Notes: generated by a model from the letters alone, not told the origin. 64,000 nucleotides of DNA from Circinella umbellata (GCA_025093555.1 JAIWNF010000096.1:1-64000), one strand, 5' to 3'. Positions 22,401-36,520 are shown, counted from the stretch's first letter. Made by a program: numbers and translations.

Positions 22401-24030
22401 ACGATAGATATGTCCATTTCCAGCTACACCACCTGCCAATGGAAGATAAAGATCACGCTGTTGTGGCTGGTGTTGGTGTTGGTGTTGTGCTGGAGGTGCT
22501 ATTAATTGTTGAAATACTGAATGAGGAAGTTGTGATATATAATAAGCTTGTTCGACAGGTGGATCTAAAAATTGTAATGCAGGTGGTAATATCAATGGTG
22601 GATGACCATGATCCAATCCGTAAGCACGAATACCTCCATCAACTCCAACGACGAGTAAACCGAGAGGATTATGCATGCCGAGGAAATAGGGTTCGCTGCT
22701 TAACAAAATAAAATCGGCTACGTCTATGGGTGTTGATAAAATAGTTTGTTTACGTGCGTCTCGTGGATCATTGGTATTTAAATCATATTCCATAACATGA
22801 AGCCCTCGAATATCCGGTAAATCCGAGCCACCCGCTACAACAAGAAACGATTTGGATGCATTATCATCCACATACCATGCCATTTGATAGATAGGTTCGC
22901 ATGGATTATCTTCCGTTGTACTACCGGCATGAAACACGCGTCGTGACATAAGTGATCTGTTGTCATTTCGCATATCCCAAAGATGCATATATCCATTATC
23001 ATAACCGGCCATGAATCGACTACCACATGGACTCCATGCCAAACACGTTAATCGGATCTCTTCTTTGGAGCGTTGTGGTAACTTGAAACATTTCTTAATA
23101 TTTTGATCCCGAATACTCCATAAAAAGACTGCTGAATCATATCCAACCAGTACTAAATCCAAATCTGTTGGATGCATTTGAATTGAGACGACAACATTAT
23201 GTGGCGGTTGCTGATTTTGTTGACTTTTTTGATCCTCATAACTATCCAAACATAAATTAGGTATACCATACTCTTCACCAAAAGCACCAGCTTCCATATC
23301 GAACATATCTACATTTCCATCCGCAAATCCAATAAAAAGCCAGTCTGTTCCAACGCAATGTTCTAGTGATGTAACAATAGATGGTGTAGCAACAACTCCT
23401 CGTGCTCTTTTTGTTTTTAAATCGTAAGTGGTGACAATATTTTTGGTATCGACGGCAACAAGTGTTGGTGAACCCGTTTGAAATTTTAAATATTTGATTC
23501 TTGAGGCGCTACTTAGAGTTATAGACGTTGAAATCCCTTTTCCGAATACCCGGATATATGTATCAGGTTCCACACCGCCACCTGTTGTTTTTTCATATTC
23601 CATTTACATAAAAACGATATCAATTTTTTGGAGAGGAAGAAAAGTGTTACATGTTGTTGAAGAGAAAAGAAAAAAAAAAAGACGTACCAACTGCTAGTAA
23701 ACTTGAAACAGGATCGTATGCGACGGCGCTGACTCGACCGGGAATCCCAAAGGACGACATCTATAAAATTCACTCATGAGTTGAAACTTGACGGAAATTT
23801 CGAAACCAAAAAAAAAAAAAAAGAATAGAAAAGAACAAAAAAAAAAAAAGAACCCGTTTTAGGGGTAAGCGCGTTTGATATTTTTGTACCTTTGAAAGAC
23901 CAATGCTAGCAGCGTCTAACGATTCTGACATTGACTTGTCAAGTCGTTTATCTTTTGATAATATAGCTCTTGAGAGAGCATTTTCTTTTGCTTTATGAGC
24001 AAATCCCGAGAGTTTGTCAAAGATGGTCAT
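19464..24030 (-). CDS. Lgl/Sro7/tomosyn family exocytosis regulator
   Basis: Nine exons: 24030-23890, 23760-23688, 23581-21610, 21536-21454, 21387-21223, 21122-20409, 20335-20125, 20009-19849, 19765-19464; 1273 residues with phase closed throughout. The N-terminus is a short helical leader. Double beta-propeller-like WD repeats follow (for example IKYLKFQTGSPTLVAVD, FIGFADGNVDMFD, LAWSPCGSRFMAGYDNGYMHLWD). Two low-complexity Gln/Ser/Glu loops interrupt it. The last exon ends in an R-SNARE-like coil (MNERGERLNELETKFEDM) and a Trp-rich tail (NKKWWEF), as in tomosyn/Sro7. These proteins bind Q-SNAREs and Sec4/exocyst at the plasma membrane and regulate polarised secretion, fitting hyphal tip growth. 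The retained SNARE-like tail makes it closer to the tomosyn type than to yeast Sro7. Confidence 0.88.
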
Positions 24031-24930
24031 TTAATGAACAAAGAAAAAAGAAAGAGAGAGAAAAGTCTATAATAATGTGATTCGAACTCGGCTTATAAAG
24101 CTAGAAGGGCCTAGTTCTGCTTTGCGCTGTTCTAAACCAGGCAAAGCGTCGAAAACAGAATTCCTAGTTTTTCTTTTGTTTATAAATAGTACTGCAATTT
24201 TAAGTATGTTTTTTTTTTCTTTTTTGCTACACACATTTCATATTAGAAGCATATAAATTAATTTTGGATTAAGTTTGCTTCTATGAGGGGTTTTCTACTT
24301 TAATTTAAATATTTAAGTATTTACCCAGAAAACTGGTAATGAATGACTATAATTATTAAAGACCCAGTTTCATTAAAATATACAAGTAATTAAGTAAATT
24401 AAAATGAGCCTGATCGTAACGTGGATTGAAAATATGCTTTGATTTAGGACGCCACGACTAGCGTATGACAAGAAAGCTTATGCGCGAGGTACTATTATTT
24501 TTACCTTAGTGATGGTCGGACAATAATTTTTTCATTTGCATGAGCAAGAGAGGGGAAAGTTCTAAGAACTTTAAACTATTTAGTTTTTTTCTACCTTCCC
24601 CTTTTTATTTCTTTTCCCTTTTTTTTTTTTGTTCCTTCTTTTCATGTTATATATAATTAAGTACTATGATCTATTACTGTCATCAAAAAAGTGAAGATAA
24701 CAAAACAGTATATTTCAATAACGTCGATGAAAGGTTTGGTTATTATTACCATAAGATGAACTATTATTATCATCACATTCCTCCTCGCTTCACCCTCAGG
24801 AAACTACGACAACAATAACAAAAGGTCGAGCTCTTAGTATTTTTGATCGCCGTAGTATCTTTGTCCGTATCAATTAGTGTTACGATGGTCAAACTCGGTA
24901 ACACAAATACTTCTTATTCGACACCGTCTT
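24031..24930. other. Upstream region of Lgl-like gene; otherwise empty
   Basis: AT-rich with poly-T runs near 24209 and 24619. It should hold the promoter of the minus-strand Lgl-like gene. A tRNA-like stretch at about 24070-24150 was examined and rejected. Confidence 0.35.
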
Positions 24931-24939
24931 TAAGCTAGT

Positions 24940-25921
24940 GTAAGTTGGTATGGATGTTGTCGTCTGGGGATTCATCCATTGGTACGCAAATGGGTACTTA
25001 CGTATACGAGGTATCATAGATACTTTTCTCCATTTCTTCTGGTATTATAGTATTAAAAACTCACCATTGACCGATGTCCCAGATGTGTATATACAGTGTA
25101 TAAACATGTTTTTTTTTCTTACATTTTCTTTTTATTACTGAAGAAGAACCAATGTCATACGTAATTAATATAGCACTTTTTTTTTCCAATTTATTTTGAT
25201 AAACTATGCTTTGTAAAATTGATAAAACATATGCACTCGATTTTCTCTGCTATTTTCCGTAGTAGTACTTTATGCTAAATGAGCAATTTGGAGGGCTTGA
25301 ACGAGCATGTGCTTTTTTATGTATGGTGGGTGCTGTTTTCATGACAAAACCATGTCCTCTCTGTTCTGTTATTTATCACGAAAATGATAATGGGATACAA
25401 ACGTTGATTATTACCTCTGTATTTCTTGGGGCCATTGCTCCGGTTTTGCATATGTGAGAGTGCAAAAAGCTAGCCCCGAAGCTCATTTTTTCATCATATG
25501 TTATCACTGGCTTTCGCAACAATCACTTTTATTTTATTTGATTTTCAGAGTTATGTTTTTCCACAAGGTCCAATATACCCATACCTTGTTTTAATTGTAA
25601 TTGGGCTTTCAAGGTTTATTGGGAAATGCTTGTGGAATAGAGGATATATATTTAATATATGGTTCACAAGAAACATAAAAATATTACAAGGTGGGTTTCC
25701 TACTTTTTACTGACACTATTACCTTTATTTATACTATGTCACACATTAATTCATTATAGGTATATCTGTATAGACTACAATTTGCCCCTGCAGAACCAGG
25801 TACTTTTATGTGCATCAGCGAGATATTCTTTGCGTCTCTGTTCCGTATTCTTATTTTTAGTGAGAATCCTGACTATATAAACATATTGGGTGCTATCATG
25901 ATTTTAGGCGTAGTAAGATGA
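24940..25921 (+). pseudogene. Decayed EamA/DMT-family membrane transporter
   Basis: Fragments in correct order but different frames match the 10-helix drug/metabolite transporter family: WYYSIKNSPLTDVPD (about 25040-25090), LNEQFGGLERACAFLCMVG then FMTKP (25275-25350), an APVLH region with stops (about 25430), and APAEPGTFMCISEIFFASL followed by NILGAIMILGV (25770-25915). Several in-frame stops and frame changes separate the pieces, and some helices are unreadable. The gene is therefore dead. Original substrate unknown; related intact fungal proteins are SLC35G/EamA-like. Confidence 0.65.
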
Positions 25922-26293
25922 AAAAAAATGGAAGTTGGGGCATATATTTCTGCCTCTTGTTCAAATTCAAATTTTACATTATTCTAATAACACAATACTA
26001 ATAAACATATACATGATAAATATAGTCGAAAAATTAAAAAGATTCAGAAGTTTATATAACAATTATGATAACAGATATGAAAGAGAAAAACGAAATAAAA
26101 GCCAGCGTCTATATGAATTCTTATCTAAAGGGATGATGTGATGAAAGTGTGTATATACGAGCGAAAAAAAATTAAATAATTTTTTTTCCAAATTTTACAT
26201 GAACTTTTTCTTTTTCTTATAAGGTGGATGAATACAAGAAAAGAAGAATAGGATCGGATTGCTATACAAGTCGTCTGTTTTTTTTTCTCCTTT

Positions 26294-28550
26294 CTATAAT
26301 TTAGCCTGAACGGCTGTAGCCTCCTTTTCTTGTTCGGCCTTGATCCATTTCTTGATCTCTCTTCTCAAAATCTTACCACTAGCATTCTTTGGAATAGCAT
26401 CAATAAATCGAATTCCACCACGAAGGCGCTTATAGTTAATAACATTTTTTGCAACATAGTCTGATATATCTTTGGCGGTAGCAGGATCAGCATATGCATG
26501 AGGTTGAAGGACAACATAAGCTCGTGGAAGTTCAGTTGCCTGTGAAGACTCATAAACGCCCACAACAGCACAATCGGCTACACTTTCATGACCCAAAAGA
26601 ACACGTTCCAACTCTACAGATAAATAATAAAAAATATTATAGTTGCCATTTAACCATCAGTTATAATTGTATCATCCGTCTCTTTTTTTTTTTTTTTGCT
26701 CTATGCTCTTTCTCATAAAGTAACATATAAATTACCAGCTGGTGCAACTATGAACATATAAAATATAAACTGTTAATTCATTTATCCATCTCTTTAATTA
26801 ATTAAACTTTGGAATAATTATATCCTACATACCTTGAAAACCCTTATATTTGATAAGTTCCTTTAAGCGATCAACAATAAAAAATTCACCAATTTTGCTG
26901 TTAAATACACCGACATCCCCCGTCCTTAACCATCCATCCTTTGTAAACGTCTTTTCATTTGCTTCGGGATTGTTCAAATACCCCAAAAACATGGCAGGTC
27001 CACGAAGAAGTACCTCACCTTCTTGATCATCACCAAGTTCTATACAAAAAGTCAAGAATGTAAATTATTAAGCCAAAGTTCATGGATCTACTACTCTTTC
27101 TTGCCCTTCTATTGTATTGAATTTCGTTGGATTCCATACGTACCATTATCATTTTCATCCACTAATTTGAGTTCTGTGTTTGCAGTCAAATAACCAATAG
27201 ATCCTGCAGGACTGATACCAACACGTTGATAGACAACCCCAGCACAACTTTCAGTACTTCCGTAGCTATATATAGATAGGCAAAATATTAGTCATCTTAC
27301 TTCCGTTTTAATCCACACTTTTATAATAAAAGTAATATCCTCAAACATCATCCAGCTAAATATTTACCCTTGTTTGACAGCAGCAGGAATACGCTTTTGA
27401 AGAGCATCGATATGTTCCTTTCCAAGAGGAGCAGCGCCACAACCGATGACACGGAGACTGCTTAAGTCATATTTCTCGACAATTGGACTCTTACCAAGAT
27501 GGACAGCTACATATAAATATAAACAAGATAATTTAGACCCTCACCTTTTCCAGTTACCAAGGTTACCTAAGTTGGGGGGGAGGGAAACTTACCGACAGGT
27601 GGTACAATACTAGTATTTGTAACCTTATATTTTTCAACCAACTGACAAAACCTTTCCAGGTTATATTTTGCCATGATGACCAAGGGGGTTTGACGATAAA
27701 AGGATCCAATTACCAAGTTAGTTAAACCAAAAATATGGAAAAAGGGCAAGAAACCGAGTAAAATGTCTGTAGCAATGTTGGCATTAGCATCAAAGTTGGT
27801 TACTTGAATACATTGCGAAACAAAATTACGATGACTCAAAAGACAGCCTTTAGACAATCCTGTTGTACCACTGGAGAAACAAATGAAAGCAACGTCATTG
27901 GAATCAATTCCTTTGATCGGATGACCAATATGCTTGCTATCTTCGGCAAGTGTATAAAATGAAGGATAAGAAGTTTTATTTTCTTGGTTATTGAAAACAA
28001 AAATACGGTCCTTGGGAATATTATTTTTGGCAGCTACTTTGGTCAAGACCGGGAGAAGTTCTGGAACAGTAACCAAAGCCTTTGCACCTGCAGAGTGGAT
28101 TTGATGTTGAAATTCAACTTCTGTATAATCTGGGTTACTATGGAATTACATATTGAATATCATGATGATTATGTTAATACAGACATCCTTTTTTTTCTTT
28201 TTTGCTCCCAGATAATACAGATAATTCCCAGACATGACTTACGCAGGAGTAACAATGCATCCAGCAGCAAGAATTGAAAAATATAAAACAGAATGATCAT
28301 ATTGATTAGGTGCAACAACTGCAACGACATCACCTTTTTTTAGTCCAATTTTTTCCTTCCATCCAGTAGCAATTCTCCCACTAAGATCAAATATTTGATT
28401 AAATGATAATGTTTTGCCTGTAGTCCCACAAATGACAGTAGGTTGGTCTCTTGGTCGAGTAGTATTATACTTGCTATTTTGAAACAAAAATGTATATAAA
28501 TCAAGGTTGGGGATTGGGATGGATTCTTGTGCTGACTTATAAACAACCAT
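26294..28550 (-). CDS. 4-coumarate-CoA ligase-like acyl-CoA synthetase, putative peroxisomal
   Basis: Seven exons: 28550-28243, 28137-27593, 27506-27368, 27265-27144, 27039-26833, 26747-26736 (12-bp microexon), 26613-26294; 550 residues, normal for the 4CL/firefly-luciferase branch of the ANL superfamily. Adenylation motifs are intact: [10 protein letters not shown] (P-loop), [35 protein letters not shown] spanning the microexon, and [13 protein letters not shown] with the catalytic lysine. It should activate a carboxylic acid to acyl-AMP and then acyl-CoA. The final tripeptide AKL is a PTS1-like peroxisomal signal, so a role in peroxisomal fatty-acid or aromatic-acid activation is likely. 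The exact substrate cannot be read from sequence. Confidence 0.92.
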
Positions 28551-30005
28551 GGTTTTATCAAAATTGAATCGAAAAAGAAGATAATGAAAATCGAGAGCGA
28601 AAAAAGGAGAAAGTTTTCAATATAATGAAAAAAGGAAGGGTTCACACAATCGTCAACTTATTTAAAGCGGAGGCAACGGAAAAATAGCGAGTAATGACTA
28701 ATGCAGATATACTGGAAATAAATTTTTCCCACTCTGCTTACATTGTGTGAACTTAACCTTTTCACTTCCCCACAATTTTCCAGTTTGACTCCTTGTGCCT
28801 AACTTGGTTAGTTCATCCTAAACTATGAATTTTGAAAGACCCTCTGTCACGCCCGAAAATAAAAACTCCCCGGAAAAACGAAAAAAAAAATCGCGACTAC
28901 AGTATTATTGTCATTACTTTACATACGTATGTGAATAAGCTGCTTCCATTCGTTGTATCATATTCATTTTAGCTGGTAAAAATTATATTACTTCAGCAAA
29001 ATACAGGTAAAATAAGAGAAAATATTCTTTTAATAAAGTTATGTAGTTATGTATAACAGTGATTACGTTATCGTGTTTAGGGTGGGTAGGTGGTTGCTAT
29101 ATGATACAATAATAAAGATTATCATTGTCATGGCGTTTCGAGGATCAAACTTACTATATATTTCAACGAGTTTTTGAAAAGACTAACTGGCAGTAGTAAA
29201 AGAAGTAACATTCCAGAATGATGTGCCTCAAAAAAAAGTGACAAGAAGAAAGAAAAAAGTAACAAATAAGGGGAGTTTTTTTTTTAATTTTTTCAAAGTG
29301 CAGGATAGTGCTTATGATGATTCTCAGAAATATAACGATAGTGCTATTTATTAGTAACTACGGTCGGTGATAGGATACGTTTCTTCATAATAATTACTTG
29401 TTTTGGCATTTATGTTTTTTTTATCAAGTGTACGAGGAGGAAGAAACCCCTTTCAGAGTACATACTTTTTTTACCCAACAAGACAATCACAAAGATCACA
29501 TATTAGCCTTTATACCATATTGGGTAGTATTCTATCGGATTTAACATATTGTCTATTACTACTGCATGTGTATATCAAGTACCATTTTAACTTCTGATTC
29601 TATGGCAATGCTGTGAATACTTAGTGTATGCATCCGCTGCGCGCAAAGAGAAAAATGAATGATATGTAAATAATGACGACTATTTTTTTATTCCCATAGT
29701 GATGATGAATATATATATATATACAAAATTCGTTATATATATATATATATAAGTTAACTCAAAGAATCGATAAAAAAAAATCGTTGACTTAGAAATTGAA
29801 GGAAAGAAAAACTGTGATATGAAAATAATTTGCAATAGATATTGAGTTTATGTATATATGATGATGAGTATGTTGTAGTTGTAGTAGTAGTTGCTGTTGC
29901 TATAATTGTTGAGTATAGTATCAAGGAAATGAAAAAAAAAAGAGTATAGGATAATGGTTAATGAGAGAGTGATGAAAAAAAAAGAGGAACGATGTTTATA
30001 TTTTT
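28551..30005. other. Intergenic, no gene seen
   Basis: About 1.45 kb of AT-rich DNA with (TA)n tracts at about 29709-29723 and 29735-29751. It holds the promoter of the acyl-CoA synthetase and the 3' end of the NUS1-like gene. Open frames are short and without motifs. Confidence 0.4.
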
Positions 30006-31236
30006 CTATCGGCCAAAACGTTGTTCAACCTTGGAGTATTGTAATAATGTACTTGAAAAAGTCATGTAATCTAATCGGTGATGTGTTCCCTTGTTTCTAT
30101 TAAAATAAAATAGAATAAATATCATGAGTAACAAATTAAGTAATCAAAAGGGCCGTGCGTTTTTTTCTCTCTTTCCAATCACATACATGAATTCAGTCAA
30201 ACGAATATGCCAGGGGGGGAAGCCATCCAATGAAATATAACTATGTGGCAGAGCGTCGTACACAAGCATTAACTCCGGATCCGAAATTTCGCTACATTCT
30301 ATTACAAAAATAATAGAGAGAAAAGCGTTCAATAATAATAATTTTTGTCGATCAATTGAGAGATAGAATAAGTAATAAAATAATTTACCATGAACAAATT
30401 TATCAACCAATGCAATATCAATATTTTCACTGGGTATTTTTTGTTTTACAATATTTTGAGCAGCTCGAGATATACTAGGTCGACCATCTTCTGCAGATAC
30501 GACTGAAAATTTCAGACCTAACCAAGCCAATATGTTGAAAATAGAATAATAATTAATTTTATAAACCACTTTTTTGTTTTTATTCAATATATAATCCTCA
30601 TCTTACCACGTTTTTCTTTATTGGTCATCCATTGATGAAGCATTGTTGATTGACGTTTATAGACATCAATCCCTAAAGATTTTAATTCACCTAAAAGAAA
30701 ATGGGGTGTCAGAAATAATATTCTATATTTTTCATATGATTATTATCATTTTAATTACCAGATGCATCAAAGACTGATAATTCTTCAATTCCAAACTCCC
30801 AAGCCCAACAAGATACTCGACATAAATCATCCAAAATAACATCCCATTCTTTCACAGTACGTTCGTGTAGTAATTCACTGGATATCAATATCGATAAATG
30901 TTTTGGTATCTTTGTTAATTGTGCCTTGTCAAAGCGAATAAGTTCTTCTGTATCAGTTGAAGTAACGAGGTGTTGGTGGTAAAGGTCGATCAACATACTT
31001 CGTAGCGTTTTATATATAATGAATGTTAAGTATCCAATGTGAATCAGGTGTAATAAAATACGACATAGAACATCGACTATTACACTGCTTTTTGTTGTTT
31101 TTGTTCTGGTTGTTGGTGGTGGCAAGTCAATTGGTAGATCTGATATTAGCTGTAACGATTGCCCTGGCTCTAATTTTGATGATGTAGTCAATCGTTTTGG
31201 AATAGTAGTATCTACTATAGTAACCGTCGCTGCCAT
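30006..31236 (-). CDS. NUS1: NUS1-like cis-prenyltransferase subunit (Nogo-B receptor homologue)
   Basis: Five exons: 31236-30759, 30690-30607, 30517-30389, 30298-30187, 30096-30006; 297 residues, phase closed. A hydrophobic segment (VDVLCRILLHLIHIGYLTFIIY, about residues 54-75) is the ER membrane anchor. The C-terminal domain has the cis-prenyltransferase fold markers DPELMLVYD, GFPPWHIRLTEF and the terminal QRFGR, a variant of the RxG motif that enters the active site of the catalytic partner. NUS1 pairs with DHDDS/Rer2-type synthase at the ER to make dehydrodolichyl diphosphate for N-glycosylation and GPI anchors; it lacks catalytic residues itself. The catalytic partner gene is not in this window. 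Confidence 0.88.
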
Positions 31237-33489
31237 TTGGGTTTTATCAATGTTTTTTTTTTTTATTTTAAAATGAAAGGAGAGGGGTTTTTTAAATGTA
31301 AAACGGAAAAGTAATTAGGTGAAAGAGGAAGTTGAAGAGGATAGTGAAGAAAAAGGTGTTGAAACTAAAAAAAAAATGAAAAAACCAGCTGAGCTTTTTG
31401 TTTAGAATGTTTCAACCCCTCTCTTTCGAGTTCATTCTTTCTTGTCAGCGTTTCTTACTATTCATAACAACACGAACGCTTTAGTTAATAACCGTTAGTC
31501 CAATCTTGAACTGAAATATAGTTCCCATTGATATACTATATTTTACGTTACCATAAACATTGCGTTCTCATCTCAACTGATCAGCATTTGCCGTTTAAAA
31601 AAAGTAACTTCATGATCTACCATCGCAATAGATGTAATATGATAAAAAAAAGTCAGTGGTATATATGTGTGAAATGGGCTCAGTATCATCAGTTCAAGCG
31701 ACATGACAGCATCTCAATATTAGTGTCTAATATTCAATACTGATATTAAAAGAAATATAATACTGGATATTTTGCTAACATAAAATGATATTTGGTATTC
31801 TGTTCCTGTATTTTAATATCATCGCGCTTTTTCGTATATTTTTGTCTTCCTCACGTTGAGTTATGTACACTAGCCTATACATTGTAATAATAAAAATATG
31901 ATTCATTACGTAACTCATATTGTCGTCTTGTGAAAAATAAACTGAAAAATACTTCATTATAACATAATCTAGTTATAACAAAGTAGTGACCTCCTCATCT
32001 TATGACTAACTGCAATATCCCGTCTTTTTGATTTATCATCATTAGCAATAATTCATCAACAATTCCGAAACTTATCATAATTCAAACAAAAGACATTTCT
32101 TTTTTTTTATAAAGGCAGGCTCATATAATCACAAAGGCTGCTTAGTGATATAATTTTAATGTAATTACCTACATTCATAAAGTCCAACCCACATTTTCAA
32201 GGGATTTTGTTCTTTTTTATAGACTTTGCTAACCGTAAGATAGTCAATCTGTTTATCAGTAAGTAGAGCATTATTAACCAGAAGAATATAATTCATACCG
32301 ACGGATATTTTGATTTATTCAATTCGAATTATCTTTGTTGCATAAAATCTTGTCAAAATGATATGTCTGTCAGTAGAAAAAATTACTCAAATGGATAAGT
32401 ACGCTATTAATATGTTTGGTAATCAGTATAGTAGTCAGTATATTATCTGAAAAGTTTAGTAATTCTTTGCTGGAATTAACAAACTACATCTATGACTATC
32501 AGCTATATATGTAGAAAAAAATGGCTACATTCACGAGCCATTTTTCGTATTTTATCTTTTAAACATTTCCTCGCTGGAGAGACTTTTTATGGATATGGAC
32601 CGGTAGTAAGTAGTAACCTGCTGAGTCACCTTCTTGATTGGATTCCTAACGCAGAAATCAATCGAATTATCAGGGAGATTAACAAGACTGTACGTAGTGG
32701 GATATAATTTTACAGAATGATAAATACTACCTTTCGCATTATTTATACACACTAGTAATTTGTTATATTTCTTACCTGGGTTTCTGGCTTACTTTATTTT
32801 TCTCTTTTCTCTTTGTATTACTGCAAGGAAACCGTTGCATGACACTCACATAATGAAGACCAACACAGTCTTGCATCCAAGCAAATATATATTTTACCAA
32901 AAGTATGAAGAATAGATGTGATATTCAAAATGTCATTTAAGTTTCAAAATACACAAGACAGTAAGGAATAAAAATCCAAAACAAGAAGCATATAATGTTT
33001 GACAAAGAAGCCTAAATAGGCCTTATCACGTTCTATTGACTGCTTTTTATTTTTGTTATTGCCGAGAGGATAGCTGTTATCAATGGCACAAACTTAGATT
33101 GTCAAAGATATCTGTAACCCAGACAACAATCGTGTAACAGAAACAATGGCATGGATCAATGCGTCACCAAGGAAATAGTGATTACTTCAAGAAAAATAAA
33201 CGTTTTTATTAAAAGAATACTTTTAAAATAATATATTATCCATAATAAGAATACTGTTATCAATAGTGATAATAATCAAAATAGACTCAATTTATATCAA
33301 GAAGTAAACAATAAAAGTCATGAAATGACGAAACTGGAGCAAATAAAGAAAAGATCATTTCCAAGAAGTAAAAGATGTCTGTGTTGCCACCAAATATGGC
33401 ACCCTGTGAAAAATAGTCTGAGTTTCCACCTTTATAAGAGAGCAGGAAATCGCGCAATCTACCAAACAGTTATCTTTCTCTAATATATC
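31237..33489. other. Divergent intergenic region, no gene seen
   Basis: About 2.25 kb of AT-rich DNA between divergently transcribed NUS1 and SND2. It must carry both promoters. Short open frames (60-71 codons) at 31528-31743, 32492-32707 and elsewhere lack codon-like patterns. No RNA gene was recognised. Confidence 0.45.
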
Positions 33490-34422
33490 ATGGTAAGTTT
33501 TTAGTTTCTTGAGAAAAAAAAAAGTATGAATAAAAACTCATCGTTTAATTTACACAGGCAAATCAATCAGCAAAAAAGATCGCAATAGCTAATAATAAAA
33601 CTTTGGATAACCTTCGTAAAGGTTTCATGGTAGTCCATGTAAGTTTCCCACCTTATTTTCTCTTTGTTTTTCTTTATTGTTTTGTAGTGGGAGGGAAATC
33701 AGTGAACAAGATGAATGAATTAGAAAAATGAAAATGAAGGAAGGGACTATATAGATTGTTATTTAATTAACAATTGATTAAAATCGTAGCTTTTGTACGT
33801 TGGATATCGTATTATTTATAATTGGGAAACTTTCACCGCAGGACAACTTACACTTTATATGTTGACTACTGGTGTTTCCATGTTTATGTACAGTACACTT
33901 GAAGCTACTGGACGACCGATATATGATCCCACAGGCACTTTAATCAAAAGTGGAGAAGATATGAGCGCTGAAGGATTAACTGCGTAAGTTCTTCTTTTCT
34001 TTTGTGTGTGTGCGTGTTATATATGAAGCGAAGGGTTTAAGTTTCGGAAAAGCTAATGCTCTTTTCATGTATTCATTTAATAGATATATGTTCGATATTA
34101 TTTATGTTACTTGGTTCACTCAATTGATGGTTGCATTTGTTTCAACTAAGTTTTGGTATACTTTTCTTGTGGTATGTGTCGTTTATCTTTATATAATTAA
34201 TATATGCTGCAGTTGATGGTATGAAAGTAATAATTTATCAATTCTTTATAACAGATCCCAGGTTATGCAACATACAAGCTTTTCCCAATGATCATGCCTT
34301 ATTTACGGCAATATTCTCAGTCTGGTTTGGGAAATGAGAATGCAGCAGAAGGTTCCAAATCAAAGCGTCAACAAAAAATGGAAAAGAAGGAAAAGAAGGG
34401 ACATGTGAAATATGTTCGATAG
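33490..34422 (+). CDS. SND2: SND2/TMEM208 family ER-targeting protein
   Basis: Five exons: 33490-33492 (the ATG alone), 33558-33638, 33790-33983, 34084-34171, 34255-34422; 177 residues, usual for the family. The N-terminus (ANQSAKKIAIANNKTL) is the conserved TMEM208/SND2 start. Four or so hydrophobic segments follow (LYVGYRIIYNWETF, LTLYMLTTGVSMFMYSTL, MFDIIYVTWFTQLMVAFVS, FWYTFLVIPGYATYKLF). The tail is Lys-rich and cytosolic. SND2 works with SND1 and SND3 in SRP-independent targeting of membrane proteins to the ER. The intron directly after the start codon is unusual but the junction keeps frame and restores the conserved N-terminus. Confidence 0.9.
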
Positions 34423-34981
34423 GAATTTAGTAAATAATTAAATTAATCACTGAAATAATCATATAACAACAGCATTGTACTCTTAATAATATATATATAT
34501 ATACTACCATAATACCTATTTAAAAAATATTTAATGACTTATTACCATCACCACGACTATCGTCAATGCTACTTTGTGAATTAATGGAGGAGAAAGGATT
34601 ACGGCTTTTTAAATGCGGAGCATTATATCGCTTGGTGTGACAGTATAATCGCCAATATGAGTTGGATGAAAAAATGGTATGAACCATCAGTGTATTGTCC
34701 ACTGGGAGTTCAAATTACCTTATCATGCTGATAATTAAACTCATGATTTCGTAAACTGATCGATTATGAGATACAGATGTTGCTATAGTTTTTTTTTTTT
34801 TTTTTTGAGATTTTGAGCAAAATATGAATACATAGATGATTGTATGATAATTTACATTGAATTATGTTTATTTAACAATTTTGGATTAAAATATATGTAT
34901 GCATGTATGTATGCTGCTAGGCAACAAAAGGAAGAATGATAGGTATTATGATAATATGATAATATTCGCTGTGCTGCCGTA
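34423..34981. other. Convergent intergenic region
   Basis: 560 bp between the SND2 and METTL5 3' ends, with a (TA)n tract at about 34487-34503 and a T16 run near 34790. No gene was recognised. Confidence 0.4.
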
Positions 34982-36004
<1,023 letters not shown>

Positions 36005-36520
36005 TTAGCTTCTGGTAAAAGATAATAAAAAGTGTACTGTTTGTTCCGGTTCCAAAAACTAAGGGCCGCTGAAGTCCAATTCACTCACTTTTGTTGGTTT
36101 GTTGTCAAAAAATTGTTTAATTTAACAAAAAGCGACCCAGTATTTGTGTTTGACCTTATATATCTTTCCCCATAAATCTAATAAAAAACAGATACGTACA
36201 TAATTATTGGAAGTGGGATTTTATGTGAAAAGAAGTTACAGGTTGTCATGACGCTATTAACCCAAGCCTTGTTGCTATGTTACAAACGGATAAAAAATAA
36301 CACGCTCTTCTTTATGTACAAAAAATGTCTCGTAAACCGTATGCTGCAACAATATAATACATATTCATATTCCCATTAAAAAAAAATAGAATTGCGTATT
36401 AATGAAAAGAAAAATGGGTGGACGGAAAGTTGCTGCATTGAAATTATTAAAGAGTTCAATTTTTCCCAAGTCCGAGCTTAATAATACTACTATCTCTCTT
36501 TATTGTTATTTATTTATTCG
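36005..36520. promoter_or_regulatory. Divergent promoter region METTL5 / GEN1
   Basis: 516 bp between two divergent start codons. A/T-rich with no recognised motif. Confidence 0.35.

Noticed and set aside
24070..24150. tRNA-like A-box and B-box matches on the minus strand (TGGTTTAGAACAG, GTTCGAATC)
   Set aside because: The T-stem (CCGAG versus CACAT) and acceptor stem do not pair, so no cloverleaf forms; at most a decayed SINE-like promoter.
29700..29760. Paired (TA)n tracts as a possible element end or cruciform
   Set aside because: Simple microsatellites common throughout the window; no flanking repeats or duplication.
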